The notes: generated by a model from the letters alone, not told the origin. A stretch of 64,000 bases of DNA from Pandoraea anhela (GCF_902459655.1 NZ_CABPSB010000001.1:186001-250000); one strand, 5' to 3'; positions 25,975 to 36,058 are shown, counted from the stretch's first letter. Made by a program: numbers and translations.

Positions 25975-26809
25975 AGTGCGAGAGATCGTTGAAGCCTTGC
26001 GCCAGCGCCACATCGGTTGCCGACGCCCCGGCGCGCAACGCCGGCAACGCCCGCACCAGACGCAACTGATTGCGCCACGCATGCGGCGCCAGTCCTGTCT
26101 CCCGGGAAAACAAACGGGCAGCGTGGAACGCAGAGAGATCGACCGCTTCGGCCAATGCCGTGAGCGACAGCGGTTCGGTCAGATCGGCGGACAGTCGCGC
26201 CTTCATCGTCTCGACGCGTACGGCATCGCGATGCGTCGCCAATGCGGGCATGCCTGCCTGCGCATGCCGGACCAGCATCATCGATACCGCCTCGATCAGC
26301 ACGCTTTCCGCGAGCAGCGGGTCCGCGCCCACCTGAAGCAGTCGATGCGCCTCGAGCAGACGGTGCATGGCTTGCGCGTCGTAGATGACGTTTTCACCGA
26401 ACCATGGCAGAGGGGCGTCGTCGGCGACGGAATCGGACATTCCCGCCAGCGGATTGGCCAGCGGATTGGCGATTTGCCGCTGCACCCCCTGCACGAAGCC
26501 CACGGGCAGATAGAACACGCGGTAGCGCCAGCCGAAGTCGGTCTCGCGCGCCCCCGTATGGACTTCACCGGGATGAATGATCGCGACCGAGCCGGCGTCC
26601 GCCACGTGCTCGCCGCCACGATAGGCATAGCGCTCCGCCCCGGCCACGATGCACGCAAACGTGTACGCGTCGTGCCAGTGCGGCGCGAACGTATGGTCGT
26701 TGTACTCGGCCGTGAGCATATCGCCCCCGGGCACGAGCGACGAGCGCCAGTACAAAGGAGCATTGCGGAACGGCTGGAAAGGCTGAAGGGGCTGAAATAC
26801 GGCATCCAT
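25907..26809 (-). CDS. AraC-family regulator with cupin sensor
   Basis: A 300-residue regulator. The N-terminal cupin-type arm contains FAPHWHDAYTFACIVAGAERYAYRGG and HPGEVHTGA, typical of AraC effector pockets. The C-terminal pair of helix-turn-helices includes LTALAEAVDLSAFHAARLFSRETG and ATDVALAQGFNDLSHFTRHFRRAFG. The N-terminus has a Gln-Pro-Phe/Leu repeat from three 9-bp units. Its 3' end overlaps the convergent LysR gene. It lies 74 bp downstream of the PiuC gene on the same strand, so readthrough from the iron locus is possible. Confidence 0.88.
   Translation of the reverse strand: MDAVFQPLQPFQPFRNAPLYWRSSLVPGGDMLTAEYNDHTFAPHWHDAYTFACIVAGAERYAYRGGEHVADAGSVAIIHPGEVHTGARETDFGWRYRVFYLPVGFVQGVQRQIANPLANPLAGMSDSVADDAPLPWFGENVIYDAQAMHRLLEAHRLLQVGADPLLAESVLIEAVSMMLVRHAQAGMPALATHRDAVRVETMKARLSADLTEPLSLTALAEAVDLSAFHAARLFSRETGLAPHAWRNQLRLVRALPALRAGASATDVALAQGFNDLSHFTRHFRRAFGVSPGKWRVGPGA
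26772..26798. repeat. 9-bp tandem repeat at start of AraC gene
   Basis: GGCTGGAAA, GGCTGAAGG and GGCTGAAAT encode, on the minus strand, the Phe-Gln-Pro / Leu-Gln-Pro repeat at the AraC protein N-terminus. Confidence 0.75.
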
Positions 26810-26883
26810 GGCCGCTACTTTACACCGGGCGACGCACGATCGTGCGCCACCCGGCGCGCAGGGATGCCAGGCGACCTTATTCC

Positions 26884-27564
26884 CTACACATCCGCCCACA
26901 TACGCAACAGGTTGTGATAACTCCCCGTCAACTGCACCAGCGAGGCATTGTCGGCGCCCTGCTGTGTGAGACGCTGAATCGCCACGTCCATGTCGAACAG
27001 CACGCTGCGCTGGGCATCGTCGCGAATCAGGCTCTCGATCCAGAAGAACGACGCGAGACGTACGCCCCGCGTCACCGGATTGACCTTATGCACGCTCGTG
27101 CCGGGATACAGCACCATGTGACCGGCGGGCAGTTTGACGGCGCGCTCGCCGAAGCTGTCGCGCACCACCAGTTCGCCGCCGTCATAGCTGTCGGGCTCGG
27201 CCAGGAACAGGGTGGCCGACAAGTCCGTGCGCACCCGCTCGCGCACACCCTTGATGCCCCGCACTGCGTTGTCCACGTGATAGCCGAACGCCTCGCCGCC
27301 TTCGTAGCGATTGAACAGCGGCGGATAAATCCGGCGGGGCAACGCCGCCGACATGAACACGGCGTCCTGCGACAAACGTCGCAGGATCTCGCCGCCCAGA
27401 CGCTGCCCCCAGGGATCGTCTTCGGCGAGTTGCCGGTTCTCCTTGGCCTGCGCCGACTGCATGCCCGCCGTCGCCTTGCCGTCGATCCACGTCTGCGTCT
27501 GCAATTGCTCGCACAACGCACGCGCTTCGTCGCGGCTGAATACGGCGGGTATCTCGATCATCAT
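26884..27564 (-). CDS. piuC: PiuC-type Fe2+/2-oxoglutarate PKHD hydroxylase
   Basis: A 226-residue dioxygenase of the PKHD/YbiX/PiuC family. The metal motif HxD is in [10 protein letters not shown] (about residues 95-105), and the distal His with the 2-oxoglutarate Arg in [18 protein letters not shown]. Family members sit next to catecholate-siderophore TonB receptors, as here (42 bp downstream of the receptor stop), and are iron-repressed in other bacteria. The ATG follows GGGGAGG. Function is tied to iron acquisition but the substrate is unknown. Confidence 0.9.
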   Translation of the reverse strand: MMIEIPAVFSRDEARALCEQLQTQTWIDGKATAGMQSAQAKENRQLAEDDPWGQRLGGEILRRLSQDAVFMSAALPRRIYPPLFNRYEGGEAFGYHVDNAVRGIKGVRERVRTDLSATLFLAEPDSYDGGELVVRDSFGERAVKLPAGHMVLYPGTSVHKVNPVTRGVRLASFFWIESLIRDDAQRSVLFDMDVAIQRLTQQGADNASLVQLTGSYHNLLRMWADV

Positions 27565-27605
27565 GATGCTGCCTCCCCGAGGCTCAATGTGCCCTCGACA
27601 TGCGC

Positions 27606-30128
27606 TTAGAACGCGATATCGGCGCTGACCGTGACCGTGCGCCCGGCACCCGGCACGCCGTACAACTGGAAGCCGTCGAGCGACGCGCCGATCTGTGCGT
27701 AGTAGAACTTGTTGAACACGTTGTTCAGGTTCAGGTTGACGTGCACGTGGCGGTTCACCCGATAACGGGCGGCGATGTTATGCACCCAGTAGCTCGGCGC
27801 TTTCTCGTTGTCCTGCGTGTAGATCGGATTAACGCCCGACGGACCCGACGCGTTGCTGCTGTTGTTGTTCAGACCGCCCACGTAGCGGTTGTCCGTGTAA
27901 CGACGATGCCCCACGTATTGCACACCGTAGCTCAATGCGAGGTCCGGTGTGACCTTGTACGACGTCCAGATCGATCCGCTCCAGTCCGGCACGTTGGCGG
28001 CTTCCGCCCCCTCGTTCGCGCCCTTGGTGATGCGGCTCTTCATGCGCGAGACCCCCGCGAAGATCGACCACTTGTCCGTGATGTTGCCTTGCAGCCCGAG
28101 TTCAACACCATCGACGCGCTTGGCGGGCAGCGCGCGCACCGGCGACGTGTCGTCGCTCGTGTATTGCCACGAATTGCTCAGTTCCGTGCGGAAGACCGCC
28201 GCCGTGAAGCCGAGCGCCCCACCGGCCAGATCCCACTTGGTGCCCATTTCGTACGTCTGCGAGGTGGCCGGATCGTACTTGGCGGTCGAGGCCGTGCCGT
28301 AGATCAGATTGTTCGTGCTCGCGCCGATGGCGGTCGGCTGCGTCGCGCGGCTGTACGACACGTAGATGCTGCCCGGCTCCACCGGTTTGTAGACGAGACC
28401 CGCGCGCCCGCTCCACGCCCCGTCGGTGCTCGACGTGAGCGTGGCGCCGGTCGGCGAGTTCGTCTCCGCGCGCCAACGGTCATAGCGCAGCGAGGCCAGC
28501 ACCTGCCAGTGCGGCGACAGCGTGATCGTGTCGCTCGCGAAGATGGCCGCATCGTTGACCGTCGAACTGGACTGGTTGGTGCCCTCCATCGACCACTTGC
28601 CGGCAAACGCGTTGGACGGGTTCGCCATGTTGAAGAACATGTCGCCCGCCGGCACGTAGGCCTCGCGCGGATTCCCGCCGTAGGTCTCGCGATAGAGCTC
28701 GAACCCCGTTACCACGTCGTGCTTGAACGGACCGGTGTTCGCGGAGAAGCGCAGGTCCGTCTGGTTGTCGAGGATCTGATAGCGCGTGGAATTGCCGAAG
28801 TTGCTGCCACGCAGAATGCCGTACGGCGCCGACGTCAATCCGTAGTCGGTGTAGGAGTTGACCCCGCCGATGTTCGACAGCGGCCCGATGCCGGTGTAGC
28901 CGAGCGTCGCGCATCGCGCGCCGGTGCAGGTCTTGCTCCCGTTGGCGTTCGCCGCGAAAAAGCGCGCCGGCGACAGGACCGAGAAGTTGTCCGTCTGCTG
29001 CCAGCGCAACTGGCTGCGAATGCGTGTGGTGTCGTTGAAATCGTGCTCGACGCGCCCCGACAGCGAGGTACTTTCCGTTTGCTGCGTGTAGATGCCTGCG
29101 GCCCCGTACCAGTTGCTTTGCTGCACGCCCGGCATCAGTTGACCGCCCGTGCCGCGCTGGATCGGCAAGCCCGTGTCGGGCACGTTGTTGTCCTTCTGAT
29201 GGAAGACGTCGAAGATCACCCGTGTGCTGGTGCCCAGACCGAGGCCGAGCGACGCCGCAATGCCGTAGCGGTCGTTCTTCACTTCGTCACGCCCCGCCAC
29301 GCCGTTGTGATGCGACATGAGATTCAGGCGCAACGCCGTGGTGTCGCCGAGTTGCTGATTCAGGTCGGCTGTCATGCGGCGGTAGTTGTCGCTGCCCAGC
29401 CCGAACGACGAACGGTAGAAGCTGCCAAGCTCGGCTTCCTTCGATACCAGGTTGACCGAGCCGCCCAGCGCCGCCACGCCCGATTCGATCGTGCCCGTGC
29501 CCTTGTACACCTCGACGCGATCGAGATCGAAGGTGTCGTTGCGGCTCGACAGCCCGGCGTCGCGCACGCCGTCGATGGTGATGCTCTGCTCAGCCGAGAA
29601 ACCGCGAATCGAGAACAGGTCGCCCCAGCCGAGATTGCCCTCGCCCGACATGAAGGTGATGCCCGGTACGTTCTTCAGAATGTCCTGCAACGACTGGGCG
29701 TTCTGCTCCTCCAGCACCTTCTTGGGTACCACCGTGATGCTTTGCGGGATGTCGCGCAACGGCGCCGTATATTTGGACGACGACACGGTCTCGGCTTTGT
29801 AAGGCGCATCGACCGTTGCCGTGACCGACGTGGCCGGGAGCGCCACGGCGGCCGCAGACGGCGCAGCGGCCTGGGTCGCGGTCTGTGCCGTGGCCTGTGC
29901 CGGTGCGGCGTTGCCGTCGGCGGCGGGTGTGGCGCTTGCCGGGGCGCTCTGCGCGGCGGCATGCAGCGATGCGGCGGCCAGTGCTGCCGCCAGCGTCAGG
30001 CGGGGCTTCAGACGCAGACGCGACGCGGCGCGTGATCCCGTATCGGGCGCCGCCCCGAGCGGCAATGCGAACGGCAATGCGAACGGCGCGAGCGTGGCCT
30101 CGGCTTCCAACGAATTCAAGTGCTTCAT
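27606..30128 (-). CDS. TonB-dependent catecholate-siderophore receptor (PiuA/Fiu-like)
   Basis: An 840-residue outer-membrane receptor with a long signal region ([18 protein letters not shown] near residue 46-63), an Ala-rich spacer with a possible TonB box (ATSVTATV), and a plug ([57 protein letters not shown]). A 22-strand barrel ends in ADIAF with a terminal Phe. Sequence and the adjacent PiuC gene favour a catecholate receptor of the Fiu/PiuA type. It lies 189 bp downstream of the ABC ATPase gene in the same direction; I found no convincing Fur box directly in front of it. Confidence 0.9.
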   Translation of the reverse strand: MKHLNSLEAEATLAPFALPFALPLGAAPDTGSRAASRLRLKPRLTLAAALAAASLHAAAQSAPASATPAADGNAAPAQATAQTATQAAAPSAAAVALPATSVTATVDAPYKAETVSSSKYTAPLRDIPQSITVVPKKVLEEQNAQSLQDILKNVPGITFMSGEGNLGWGDLFSIRGFSAEQSITIDGVRDAGLSSRNDTFDLDRVEVYKGTGTIESGVAALGGSVNLVSKEAELGSFYRSSFGLGSDNYRRMTADLNQQLGDTTALRLNLMSHHNGVAGRDEVKNDRYGIAASLGLGLGTSTRVIFDVFHQKDNNVPDTGLPIQRGTGGQLMPGVQQSNWYGAAGIYTQQTESTSLSGRVEHDFNDTTRIRSQLRWQQTDNFSVLSPARFFAANANGSKTCTGARCATLGYTGIGPLSNIGGVNSYTDYGLTSAPYGILRGSNFGNSTRYQILDNQTDLRFSANTGPFKHDVVTGFELYRETYGGNPREAYVPAGDMFFNMANPSNAFAGKWSMEGTNQSSSTVNDAAIFASDTITLSPHWQVLASLRYDRWRAETNSPTGATLTSSTDGAWSGRAGLVYKPVEPGSIYVSYSRATQPTAIGASTNNLIYGTASTAKYDPATSQTYEMGTKWDLAGGALGFTAAVFRTELSNSWQYTSDDTSPVRALPAKRVDGVELGLQGNITDKWSIFAGVSRMKSRITKGANEGAEAANVPDWSGSIWTSYKVTPDLALSYGVQYVGHRRYTDNRYVGGLNNNSSNASGPSGVNPIYTQDNEKAPSYWVHNIAARYRVNRHVHVNLNLNNVFNKFYYAQIGASLDGFQLYGVPGAGRTVTVSADIAF

Positions 30129-30317
30129 CTGGTGTTATGCGTTATGAGATGAACAGACAAGCGTCCCCGCGCGCCGGGGTGTGCGCGACACCGCCGGAGC
30201 GTTCGGACTGACTCGGACAACAAGGAAAAACGACGCGGCCGGCGTGGCGATATGGCTGGGCGTGCCGGTGCGGATGCAGCGAAGACCGGCGAGCCGCGTC
30301 GCAGGAGCGAACGGCGT

Positions 30318-31145
30318 CTAGACGGGTGTCACGACGTCGTCCACGATCAGTTGCGGCAGGCCGCGCGAGCAACGCTCGACCCGCGCCTGCACGTCGAATA
30401 CCCGGGCGATGGCATCGGCCGTCACGACCTCGTCGACGCCCCCGGCTGCAACGACACGCCCGTCGCGCAGCATTACCGCCGCATCGGCGTGACGCATCGC
30501 GATCGACAGATCGTGCATTACGACGACGGTAATCATCTGGCGCGCCACCGTCTCGCGAGCGATCAGACGCATCACCTGAAACTGATGATGCAAATCGAGC
30601 GCCGAGAGCGGCTCGTCGAGCAGCAAAAGGCGCGGCGCGCGAATCAATGCCTGCGCCAGACCGACCAGTTGCCGCTGGCCGCCTGAGAGTTCGTCGAGAA
30701 AACGCATGGCGAGCGCTTCGATGCCCAACTGCGTGAGCAGCGCCATGACGACGGCCGGTGTGGGCGCCATCGCGCTCACGGATTCGCGGGCGGCGTGACG
30801 CGCGCCATGCCCGGCCGCCAGCACCGATTCGAGCACACGAAGATGCACGCCTGCCGGCAGCGCCTGCGGCAGATAGACGACATCGCGCGCCGGCGCCCGC
30901 CCCGTGCAGCGATGAAGCGTCTCACGGCCGAACGTCACTTCCCCTCGCCCGGCGACGAGTCCGGCCAGCGTGCGCAGCAAGGTCGATTTTCCCGACCCGT
31001 TCGGCCCGAGCAGCGCCGTGACGGTGCCGGCCGGCAACGTCGGCAGCGACACCGAGTGCAGAATGTGGCGGCGGCCGAGCGTCACGTCGATGCCGGTCGC
31101 AGACAACGCCTGCGTGCCTGCCTGCGCTTTAACCGATAGCGTCAC
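30318..31145 (-). CDS. Iron-siderophore ABC importer ATPase (FecE/FhuC-like)
   Basis: A 275-residue ATPase: Walker A GPNGSGKST, signature LSGGQRQLVGLAQAL, Walker B LLLLDEPLSALD and the switch His in VVMHD. The start is GTG 31145, preceded by GGGAGG at 5 bp. It overlaps the TGA of the permease gene in a GTGA arrangement, indicating translational coupling. It powers import of the ligand delivered by the upstream binding protein through the FecCD permease. Confidence 0.92.
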   Translation of the reverse strand: MTLSVKAQAGTQALSATGIDVTLGRRHILHSVSLPTLPAGTVTALLGPNGSGKSTLLRTLAGLVAGRGEVTFGRETLHRCTGRAPARDVVYLPQALPAGVHLRVLESVLAAGHGARHAARESVSAMAPTPAVVMALLTQLGIEALAMRFLDELSGGQRQLVGLAQALIRAPRLLLLDEPLSALDLHHQFQVMRLIARETVARQMITVVVMHDLSIAMRHADAAVMLRDGRVVAAGGVDEVVTADAIARVFDVQARVERCSRGLPQLIVDDVVTPV

Positions 31146-32278
31146 AGCGACCTCCCGCTCGAACGCACGACGATCACGAGGAAGAACGGAATGCCCACGA
31201 GCGCCGTCACGATCCCGACCGGGATGATGACGCCGGGCAGCAGCGTCTTCGACGCAATCGACGCGAGCGACATGACGAGCGCGCCGACGATGACGCAACC
31301 CGGCAGATAAAAGCGATGGTCCTCGCCGAAAATGCCCCGCGCGATATGCGGCGCGATCAGTCCGACAAAGCCGATGGTGCCCACGAAGGACACCGTGAGC
31401 GCCGAGAGCAACGACACGCGCATGAGCGTGATGAGCCGCAAGCGCGCAACGCGAATACCGAAACTGGCGGCACGGTCTTCGCCCAGGCGCAACGCCGTCA
31501 TCGCCCACGACTGCCGCCAGGCGAACACGGCCATGATCGCAAGTACCGCGCCGAGCACACGCACCTGTGTCCAGTCGCTGCGCGTGAGGCTGCCCAGTGT
31601 CCAGAAGACGAGGCCTTGCAGGGCGTCTTCGGTCGCGACGAACTGCATCAGCGACACGAGCGCATGAAACACGAACACCAACGCGATTCCCATGAGCACC
31701 ACGCCCGAGGTGGGCAGGCCGCGCCAGCGCGCCACGCCGTCGAGCACCAGCGCCGAGATGAGCGCGAAGATGAAGGCGTTGACGGGTACGACCCAGATGT
31801 CGGCCACCCCCGGCACGTGCAGGTTGAGCACGATGGCGAGCGCGGCGCCGAACGCTGCCGCCGCCGACACGCCCAGCGTGTAGGGGCTCGCGAGCGGGTT
31901 ATCGAGGATCGTCTGCATCTCGCCGCCGGCCAGACCGAGCGCGCCGCCAACGAGCACCGCCATCAACGCATACGGCAGGCGGATCTGCCAGACGATGACC
32001 TGCGCGTCGGGGCTTGCCGTGCCCGGCGACACCAGCGTCCGCCAGAGATCGCGCCACCCCAGCGCCGACGGCCCGTGCGTGAAGTCCATCGCCAGCGCGA
32101 ACACAATGAACGCGGCCAGCGCGACGAGCCACACCGCGCGACGCAAATTCAGTCGTCGATAGCCGCTCGCCACGTCCGCTTGCAGCACGTCTTCCTCCGC
32201 CATCCGGGCCGACGAATCGTGCGAGGCGGCCTGCACCGAGGCGCCCGCCCCGTGAGACATTTTTCCCGCAAGACTCAC
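31142..32278 (-). CDS. FecCD-type ABC permease
   Basis: A 378-residue inner-membrane permease with about ten helices. Typical FecCD motifs are PYALMAVLVGGALGLAGGEMQTILDNPLASPYTLGVSAAAAFGA and FVGTIGFVGLIAPHIARGIFGEDHRFYLPG (the ATPase-contact region). The start is GTG 32278 in GTGA overlap with the stop of the binding-protein gene, with GGAGAC upstream; an internal ATG at 32260 is the alternative. Confidence 0.92.
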   Translation of the reverse strand: MSLAGKMSHGAGASVQAASHDSSARMAEEDVLQADVASGYRRLNLRRAVWLVALAAFIVFALAMDFTHGPSALGWRDLWRTLVSPGTASPDAQVIVWQIRLPYALMAVLVGGALGLAGGEMQTILDNPLASPYTLGVSAAAAFGAALAIVLNLHVPGVADIWVVPVNAFIFALISALVLDGVARWRGLPTSGVVLMGIALVFVFHALVSLMQFVATEDALQGLVFWTLGSLTRSDWTQVRVLGAVLAIMAVFAWRQSWAMTALRLGEDRAASFGIRVARLRLITLMRVSLLSALTVSFVGTIGFVGLIAPHIARGIFGEDHRFYLPGCVIVGALVMSLASIASKTLLPGVIIPVGIVTALVGIPFFLVIVVRSSGRSL

Positions 32279-33438
32279 GGCTTGTCTCCGTCGATCCAGT
32301 ACGTCCCGTCGTACGGCACGGCGAGGAAGCGCTTGTGAATCTCGGTGAACGTGGCATTCGCATCGATCTGTCGGAAGCGCCCCGGATAGAACCAGTTCAG
32401 CATCGCCTCGACGGCCACGATGTTGTACGGCGAGTCGTAGAAGTTATGCCACAGCCCATGTGTGCGGCCCTCGCGGACCGCCTTGATCGACGCAATCCCC
32501 GGCGATTTCACGAATGCATCGAGCGAGTCGCGTGCATCCGCAGCCGTGGTCTGCGCGCCCACGTGGATGCGCAACTGATTGGCATTGCCGCGCGTGCCGG
32601 TCGCGATATAGACGTCCGGCTGCGACGCGATCACGTGTTCGATGTTCAGATCGCCGATCACGCCAGGCAGCAAGTCGCGCGCGACGTTCACGCCTCCCGC
32701 CGCATCGACGAATTCGCCGATACTGCCGTTGCCGACCGTGTGACAACACCCGGGCCACACCCCCGCGAGCAGTTGCACGAACACCTTCGGACGCTGGTTC
32801 GACGGGATCGTCGCCACCGCATCGCGCACGGCCTTCAGATGCGATTCGTAAAGCGAGATATAGGCCTCGGCCTGCGCCTCTCGCTGCATCGCCTTGCCCA
32901 TGAGACGAAGACTCGGCACCGTGTCTTCCAGCGGCTTCTGACGGAAGTCCACGAAGATGACCGGCACCCCGGCGGCGGCAAACTCCTTGACGAGCGCGTT
33001 GTGACGCCCCGGCCCATGCCCCCCGATGCTGAAGATCGCCAGATCCGGTTTGAGCGCGAGCGCCTTCTCCGCGCTCACCGTCGCTTCCGAGGATTGGCCG
33101 ATCTTCGGGATCGTGTCGATCTTCGGGAAGACCTTCTCGTACTGCTGCCATGTCTGCGGGTCGAGCGACTGCAATTCCCCCTGCCAGCCCACAATGCGCC
33201 CGAGCGGCTGCTTGCCTTCGAGCAACGCTACCGCGTACAGCAGACGCCCCTCGCCCAACAGAATCCGGTCGACGTGATCGGGCAACGTGACTTGCCGCCC
33301 GGCCATGTCGGTCACGACCTCACCGGCGTGCACGGGCACGATGGCGCCAAGCGCCGTGGACACGAGGACGCCCGCGACGCACGCCGCACGTCTGGCGACA
33401 TCGATCAACGATCTGCGGCGCGAAAAGTAATTCGGCAT
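32275..33438 (-). CDS. Periplasmic iron-siderophore binding protein
   Basis: A 387-residue TroA/FecB-fold protein with a signal peptide (SLIDVARRAACVAGVLVST, cleavage near VHA) and the family start VVTDMAGRQVTLPDHVDRIL. It delivers ferric ligand to the permease that follows. ATG 33438 is chosen because the upstream in-frame ATGs lie in or before the Fur-like box at 33460-33478. It opens a GTGA-coupled binding protein/permease/ATPase operon. Confidence 0.9.
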   Translation of the reverse strand: MPNYFSRRRSLIDVARRAACVAGVLVSTALGAIVPVHAGEVVTDMAGRQVTLPDHVDRILLGEGRLLYAVALLEGKQPLGRIVGWQGELQSLDPQTWQQYEKVFPKIDTIPKIGQSSEATVSAEKALALKPDLAIFSIGGHGPGRHNALVKEFAAAGVPVIFVDFRQKPLEDTVPSLRLMGKAMQREAQAEAYISLYESHLKAVRDAVATIPSNQRPKVFVQLLAGVWPGCCHTVGNGSIGEFVDAAGGVNVARDLLPGVIGDLNIEHVIASQPDVYIATGTRGNANQLRIHVGAQTTAADARDSLDAFVKSPGIASIKAVREGRTHGLWHNFYDSPYNIVAVEAMLNWFYPGRFRQIDANATFTEIHKRFLAVPYDGTYWIDGDKP

Positions 33439-33459
33439 AACAATGACATCCAATATTGA

Positions 33460-33478
33460 ATCAAGAACCATTCTCATT
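33460..33478 (-). promoter_or_regulatory. Fur box before iron-uptake operon
   Basis: On the minus strand AATGAGAATGGTTCTTGAT matches the 19-bp Fur consensus (AATGATAATNATTATCATT-like) at most positions, with the central GAGAATGGTTCT palindrome. It lies 22 bp from the ATG of the binding-protein gene. Confidence 0.65.
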
Positions 33479-33530
33479 TCTATTAGAATGTAGCGCTGCG
33501 TTGTGTTGGCTTCGTGTTGACGGAATTTCG

Positions 33531-33570
33531 GTATGTATTGGTTTGTATTGGCATGTATCGGTATGTGGGC
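33531..33570 (+). promoter_or_regulatory. Four 10-bp direct repeats upstream of response regulator
   Basis: GTATGTATTG, GTTTGTATTG, GCATGTATCG and GTATGTGGGC lie end to end, 58 to 97 bp before the response-regulator start. Helically phased 10-11 bp direct repeats are a common binding pattern for OmpR-type regulators, so autoregulation is likely; they also lie 53-92 bp beyond the Fur box of the divergent iron operon. Confidence 0.5.
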
Positions 33571-33627
33571 GACGGGCGCAACGGGTGCGCTCGCCGGTAG
33601 ACTCCCGTTCTTTGGCATTTCGTCGTG

Positions 33628-34536
33628 ATGTCGGCCGCCACGTCCTCCCCCCACTCACTCCCCGGGTCCTCGTCACCGATGGCGACATCTCCTGCGGTTG
33701 CCCGCCTGCTGGTCGTCGACGACGATCCGCAGATTCGCGACCTTCTTTCCGACTATCTGCGCGAGTCGGGTTTCGATGTCGCGACCGCCGCCGACGGCGT
33801 TCAGATGTGGGCGCAGCTGGCGGCACGTCCGGCCGATGTCGTCGTGCTCGACCTGATGCTGCCGGGCGAGGACGGACTGTCGCTGTGTCGTCAGTTACAT
33901 GCGCGCGGTGACGTCTGTGTCGTGATGCTCACCTCGCGCAGCACATTGCTCGATCGCATCGTCGGTCTGGAAGTCGGCGCGGACGATTACCTGCCCAAAC
34001 CGTTCGATCCGCGTGAGCTGCTCGCACGCGTGAAAGCCGTGTTGCGGCGTGGGCCGCGCCTGCCGCCCGGGCGTTCGCCCTCGGGGGCGGGCGCCGTGCC
34101 GAATGTGCCAAATGTGCCGACACTCCCGGGACCGCACGGGCGCCCGGCGGTCTCGCCGTCGTGCGTGCCGGCGCATACGTTGCACACTTCGCACACGGCG
34201 CCCTCTCAGGCCGCCTTTTTCGATTTCGACGGCTGGCGGCTCGACACGCTGGCACGTCAACTCATCTCCCCCGAAGGTCGCGTGATTACGCTCGGCGGCT
34301 CCGATTACCGCACATTGCAGGCGCTGGTGATGCATCCGCATCGCCCCCTCTCGCGCGACTTTCTGCTCGATTGCGCCTTCGGCCGTCACGGCGCGGCCAA
34401 CGACCGCGCCATCGACGTGTGCGTGAGTCGCCTGCGCGCGCACCTCGATACGCGTGCACGTGCGTCACCGCTGATTCGCACCGTGCGCAACGAGGGCTAT
34501 ATGCTCGCGGCGGATGTGGTGGCCTCCGGTGTGTGA
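33628..34536 (+). CDS. OmpR-family response regulator with long linker
   Basis: A 302-residue regulator: receiver (LLVVDDDPQIRDLLSDYLRE, phosphoacceptor Asp in VVLDLMLPGEDG, conserved Lys in YLPKPFD) and winged helix (WRLDTLARQLISPEGRVITL, DRAIDVCVSRLRAHL, IRTVRNEGYML). The linker is unusually long, about 50 residues, and rich in Pro, Val, Asn and His, with three 9-bp units (PNVPNVP). The start could also be GTG 33625 or ATG 33679; none has a clear ribosome site. Paired with the following histidine kinase and divergent from the iron-uptake operon. Confidence 0.88.
   Translation: MSAATSSPHSLPGSSSPMATSPAVARLLVVDDDPQIRDLLSDYLRESGFDVATAADGVQMWAQLAARPADVVVLDLMLPGEDGLSLCRQLHARGDVCVVMLTSRSTLLDRIVGLEVGADDYLPKPFDPRELLARVKAVLRRGPRLPPGRSPSGAGAVPNVPNVPTLPGPHGRPAVSPSCVPAHTLHTSHTAPSQAAFFDFDGWRLDTLARQLISPEGRVITLGGSDYRTLQALVMHPHRPLSRDFLLDCAFGRHGAANDRAIDVCVSRLRAHLDTRARASPLIRTVRNEGYMLAADVVASGV
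34096..34122. repeat. 9-bp tandem repeat in response-regulator linker
   Basis: GTGCCGAAT, GTGCCAAAT and GTGCCGACA encode Val-Pro-Asn repeats in the linker between the receiver and DNA-binding domains. Confidence 0.8.
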
Positions 34537-34549
34537 CGCGCCTCGCGCG

Positions 34550-36058
34550 ATGCCGGCCCATCAAGACGCCCGCCGATCGTTCACCACGCGCTTTCTCGAC
34601 AGATTCGGCCGCCTCTTCGGCTGGCCCCGCACGCTCTCTGGCCGACTCGCGCTGATTCTCGTCATCGGCATGCTCGCCACCCAGTTGGTGACGGGCACCG
34701 TGTGGTTCGACGCGCGCTACGGGCGCGTGGCCGAAGTGCCGGTGCGCTCGGGCGGCGCGCGCATCGCCGACGCCGTGAAGCTGTTCGACGTCGTGCCGCC
34801 GGCAGAGCGCCCCGCGCTCATGCAACGATTGCGCGCCACCGGTGTCGAGGTCCGCGACATCGACGTACCCGCTCACGGGCAAAGCATGTCGCACTTCTCG
34901 GACGATCTGTTCGATAGCGTGCTGACGGCACAGCTCGGCCCCACACATCCGTTCGTTGCCCATCCCGTCGTGCTTTACGACGACACCGGCGAACCCGTCG
35001 CGCTCGCGACGCTGCTGCGCGCGCATGCCCCGACGGCGCACCTCGCCGCCGACGTGCGCCTACAAGACGGGCAATGGCTCTCGCTCGCAGTGGTCGCCGG
35101 TCAGGCGGGACTGGACTTGCGCCCCGGCGCAGCCTTCGCCGATTACTTCGTGCGGATTTACCTCGCGCGGATTCTCGCAGTGATTCTCATCGCGGTGATC
35201 GCCGTGCGTATCGCGCTACGCCCGCTCGCCAGAATGTCGGCCGCCGCCGACCGGCTCGGGCGCGACATCCACAGCCCCCCGCTCGACGAGCGCGGGCCGG
35301 TGGAAGTGCGTCGCGCGGCGCAGACGTTCAACGCCATGCAGCACCGCCTCATCGAAGCGATGCAGGCGCGCACCACGTTCCTCGCCTCGGTCTCGCACGA
35401 TCTGCGCTCGCCGCTCACGCGGCTGCGTCTGCGTGCCGAAACCCTGAACGACCCGGCGCAACGCGAGCGGTTTCGTCAGGATCTGATGGAGATGGAAGCG
35501 ATGATCGCGGCGTCGCTCGACCACGTACGCGGCGTTCCCAGCGGCGAAGCGCTGCGCGACGTCGATATCGATGCGCTGCTGCACGCCGTGGCCGAAGACG
35601 CACGGGAGACGGGCGGCGACGTACGCGTGCGCGAGCAAAGCGCGAGCGGCACGGTGCGCGGCTACCCGAGAACGTTGCGTCGCTGCGTGCAGAACCTCGT
35701 CGATAACGCCCTGCGCTACGCGGGCGGATGCCGCCTGTCGGCGCATCTGTCGGCACAGGGCACGCATCTCGAGATCGTCGTGGAAGATCGCGGCCCCGGC
35801 ATACCGCACGCGGAGTTGTCGGCAGCGATGGAACCCTTCGTTCGGACGAGGGGACACGGGCAGGCGTGCGCGCAGGCACCCGACGCCGTGGCCAGCGGGC
35901 CCGACGGCGCGGGCCTCGGCCTCGCGATCGCCCGGACGATCGCGCAGGCGCACGACGGCTCGCTCATCCTCTCGAATCGTCCCGGCGGCGGCCTGCGCGC
36001 CGAACTCCACCTGCCCCTGGCAGGTCCGGACGTGACACTCGACACCCATACGAAATAA
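34550..36058 (+). CDS. Sensor histidine kinase
   Basis: A 502-residue kinase with two membrane helices (about 33-55 and 215-238) flanking a periplasmic sensor region of about 160 residues, then HAMP (ALRPLARMSAAADRLGRDI). The H-box is TFLASVSHDLRSPLTRLRL, with N-box NLVDNALRYAG, G1 DRGPGIP and G2 GAGLGLAIAR. ATG 34550 lies 14 bp after the regulator stop; an in-frame ATG at 34514 would overlap it. It phosphorylates the upstream OmpR-type regulator. The signal is unknown; its position beside iron-uptake genes suggests a metal-related stress. Confidence 0.9.
   Translation: MPAHQDARRSFTTRFLDRFGRLFGWPRTLSGRLALILVIGMLATQLVTGTVWFDARYGRVAEVPVRSGGARIADAVKLFDVVPPAERPALMQRLRATGVEVRDIDVPAHGQSMSHFSDDLFDSVLTAQLGPTHPFVAHPVVLYDDTGEPVALATLLRAHAPTAHLAADVRLQDGQWLSLAVVAGQAGLDLRPGAAFADYFVRIYLARILAVILIAVIAVRIALRPLARMSAAADRLGRDIHSPPLDERGPVEVRRAAQTFNAMQHRLIEAMQARTTFLASVSHDLRSPLTRLRLRAETLNDPAQRERFRQDLMEMEAMIAASLDHVRGVPSGEALRDVDIDALLHAVAEDARETGGDVRVREQSASGTVRGYPRTLRRCVQNLVDNALRYAGGCRLSAHLSAQGTHLEIVVEDRGPGIPHAELSAAMEPFVRTRGHGQACAQAPDAVASGPDGAGLGLAIARTIAQAHDGSLILSNRPGGGLRAELHLPLAGPDVTLDTHTK

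Noticed and set aside
27600-30035. 811-codon open frame on the plus strand
   Set aside because: It is antisense to the TonB receptor, whose signal, plug and barrel features are clear; the plus-strand product is Arg/His/Val-rich with no family resemblance, as expected for high-GC shadow frames.
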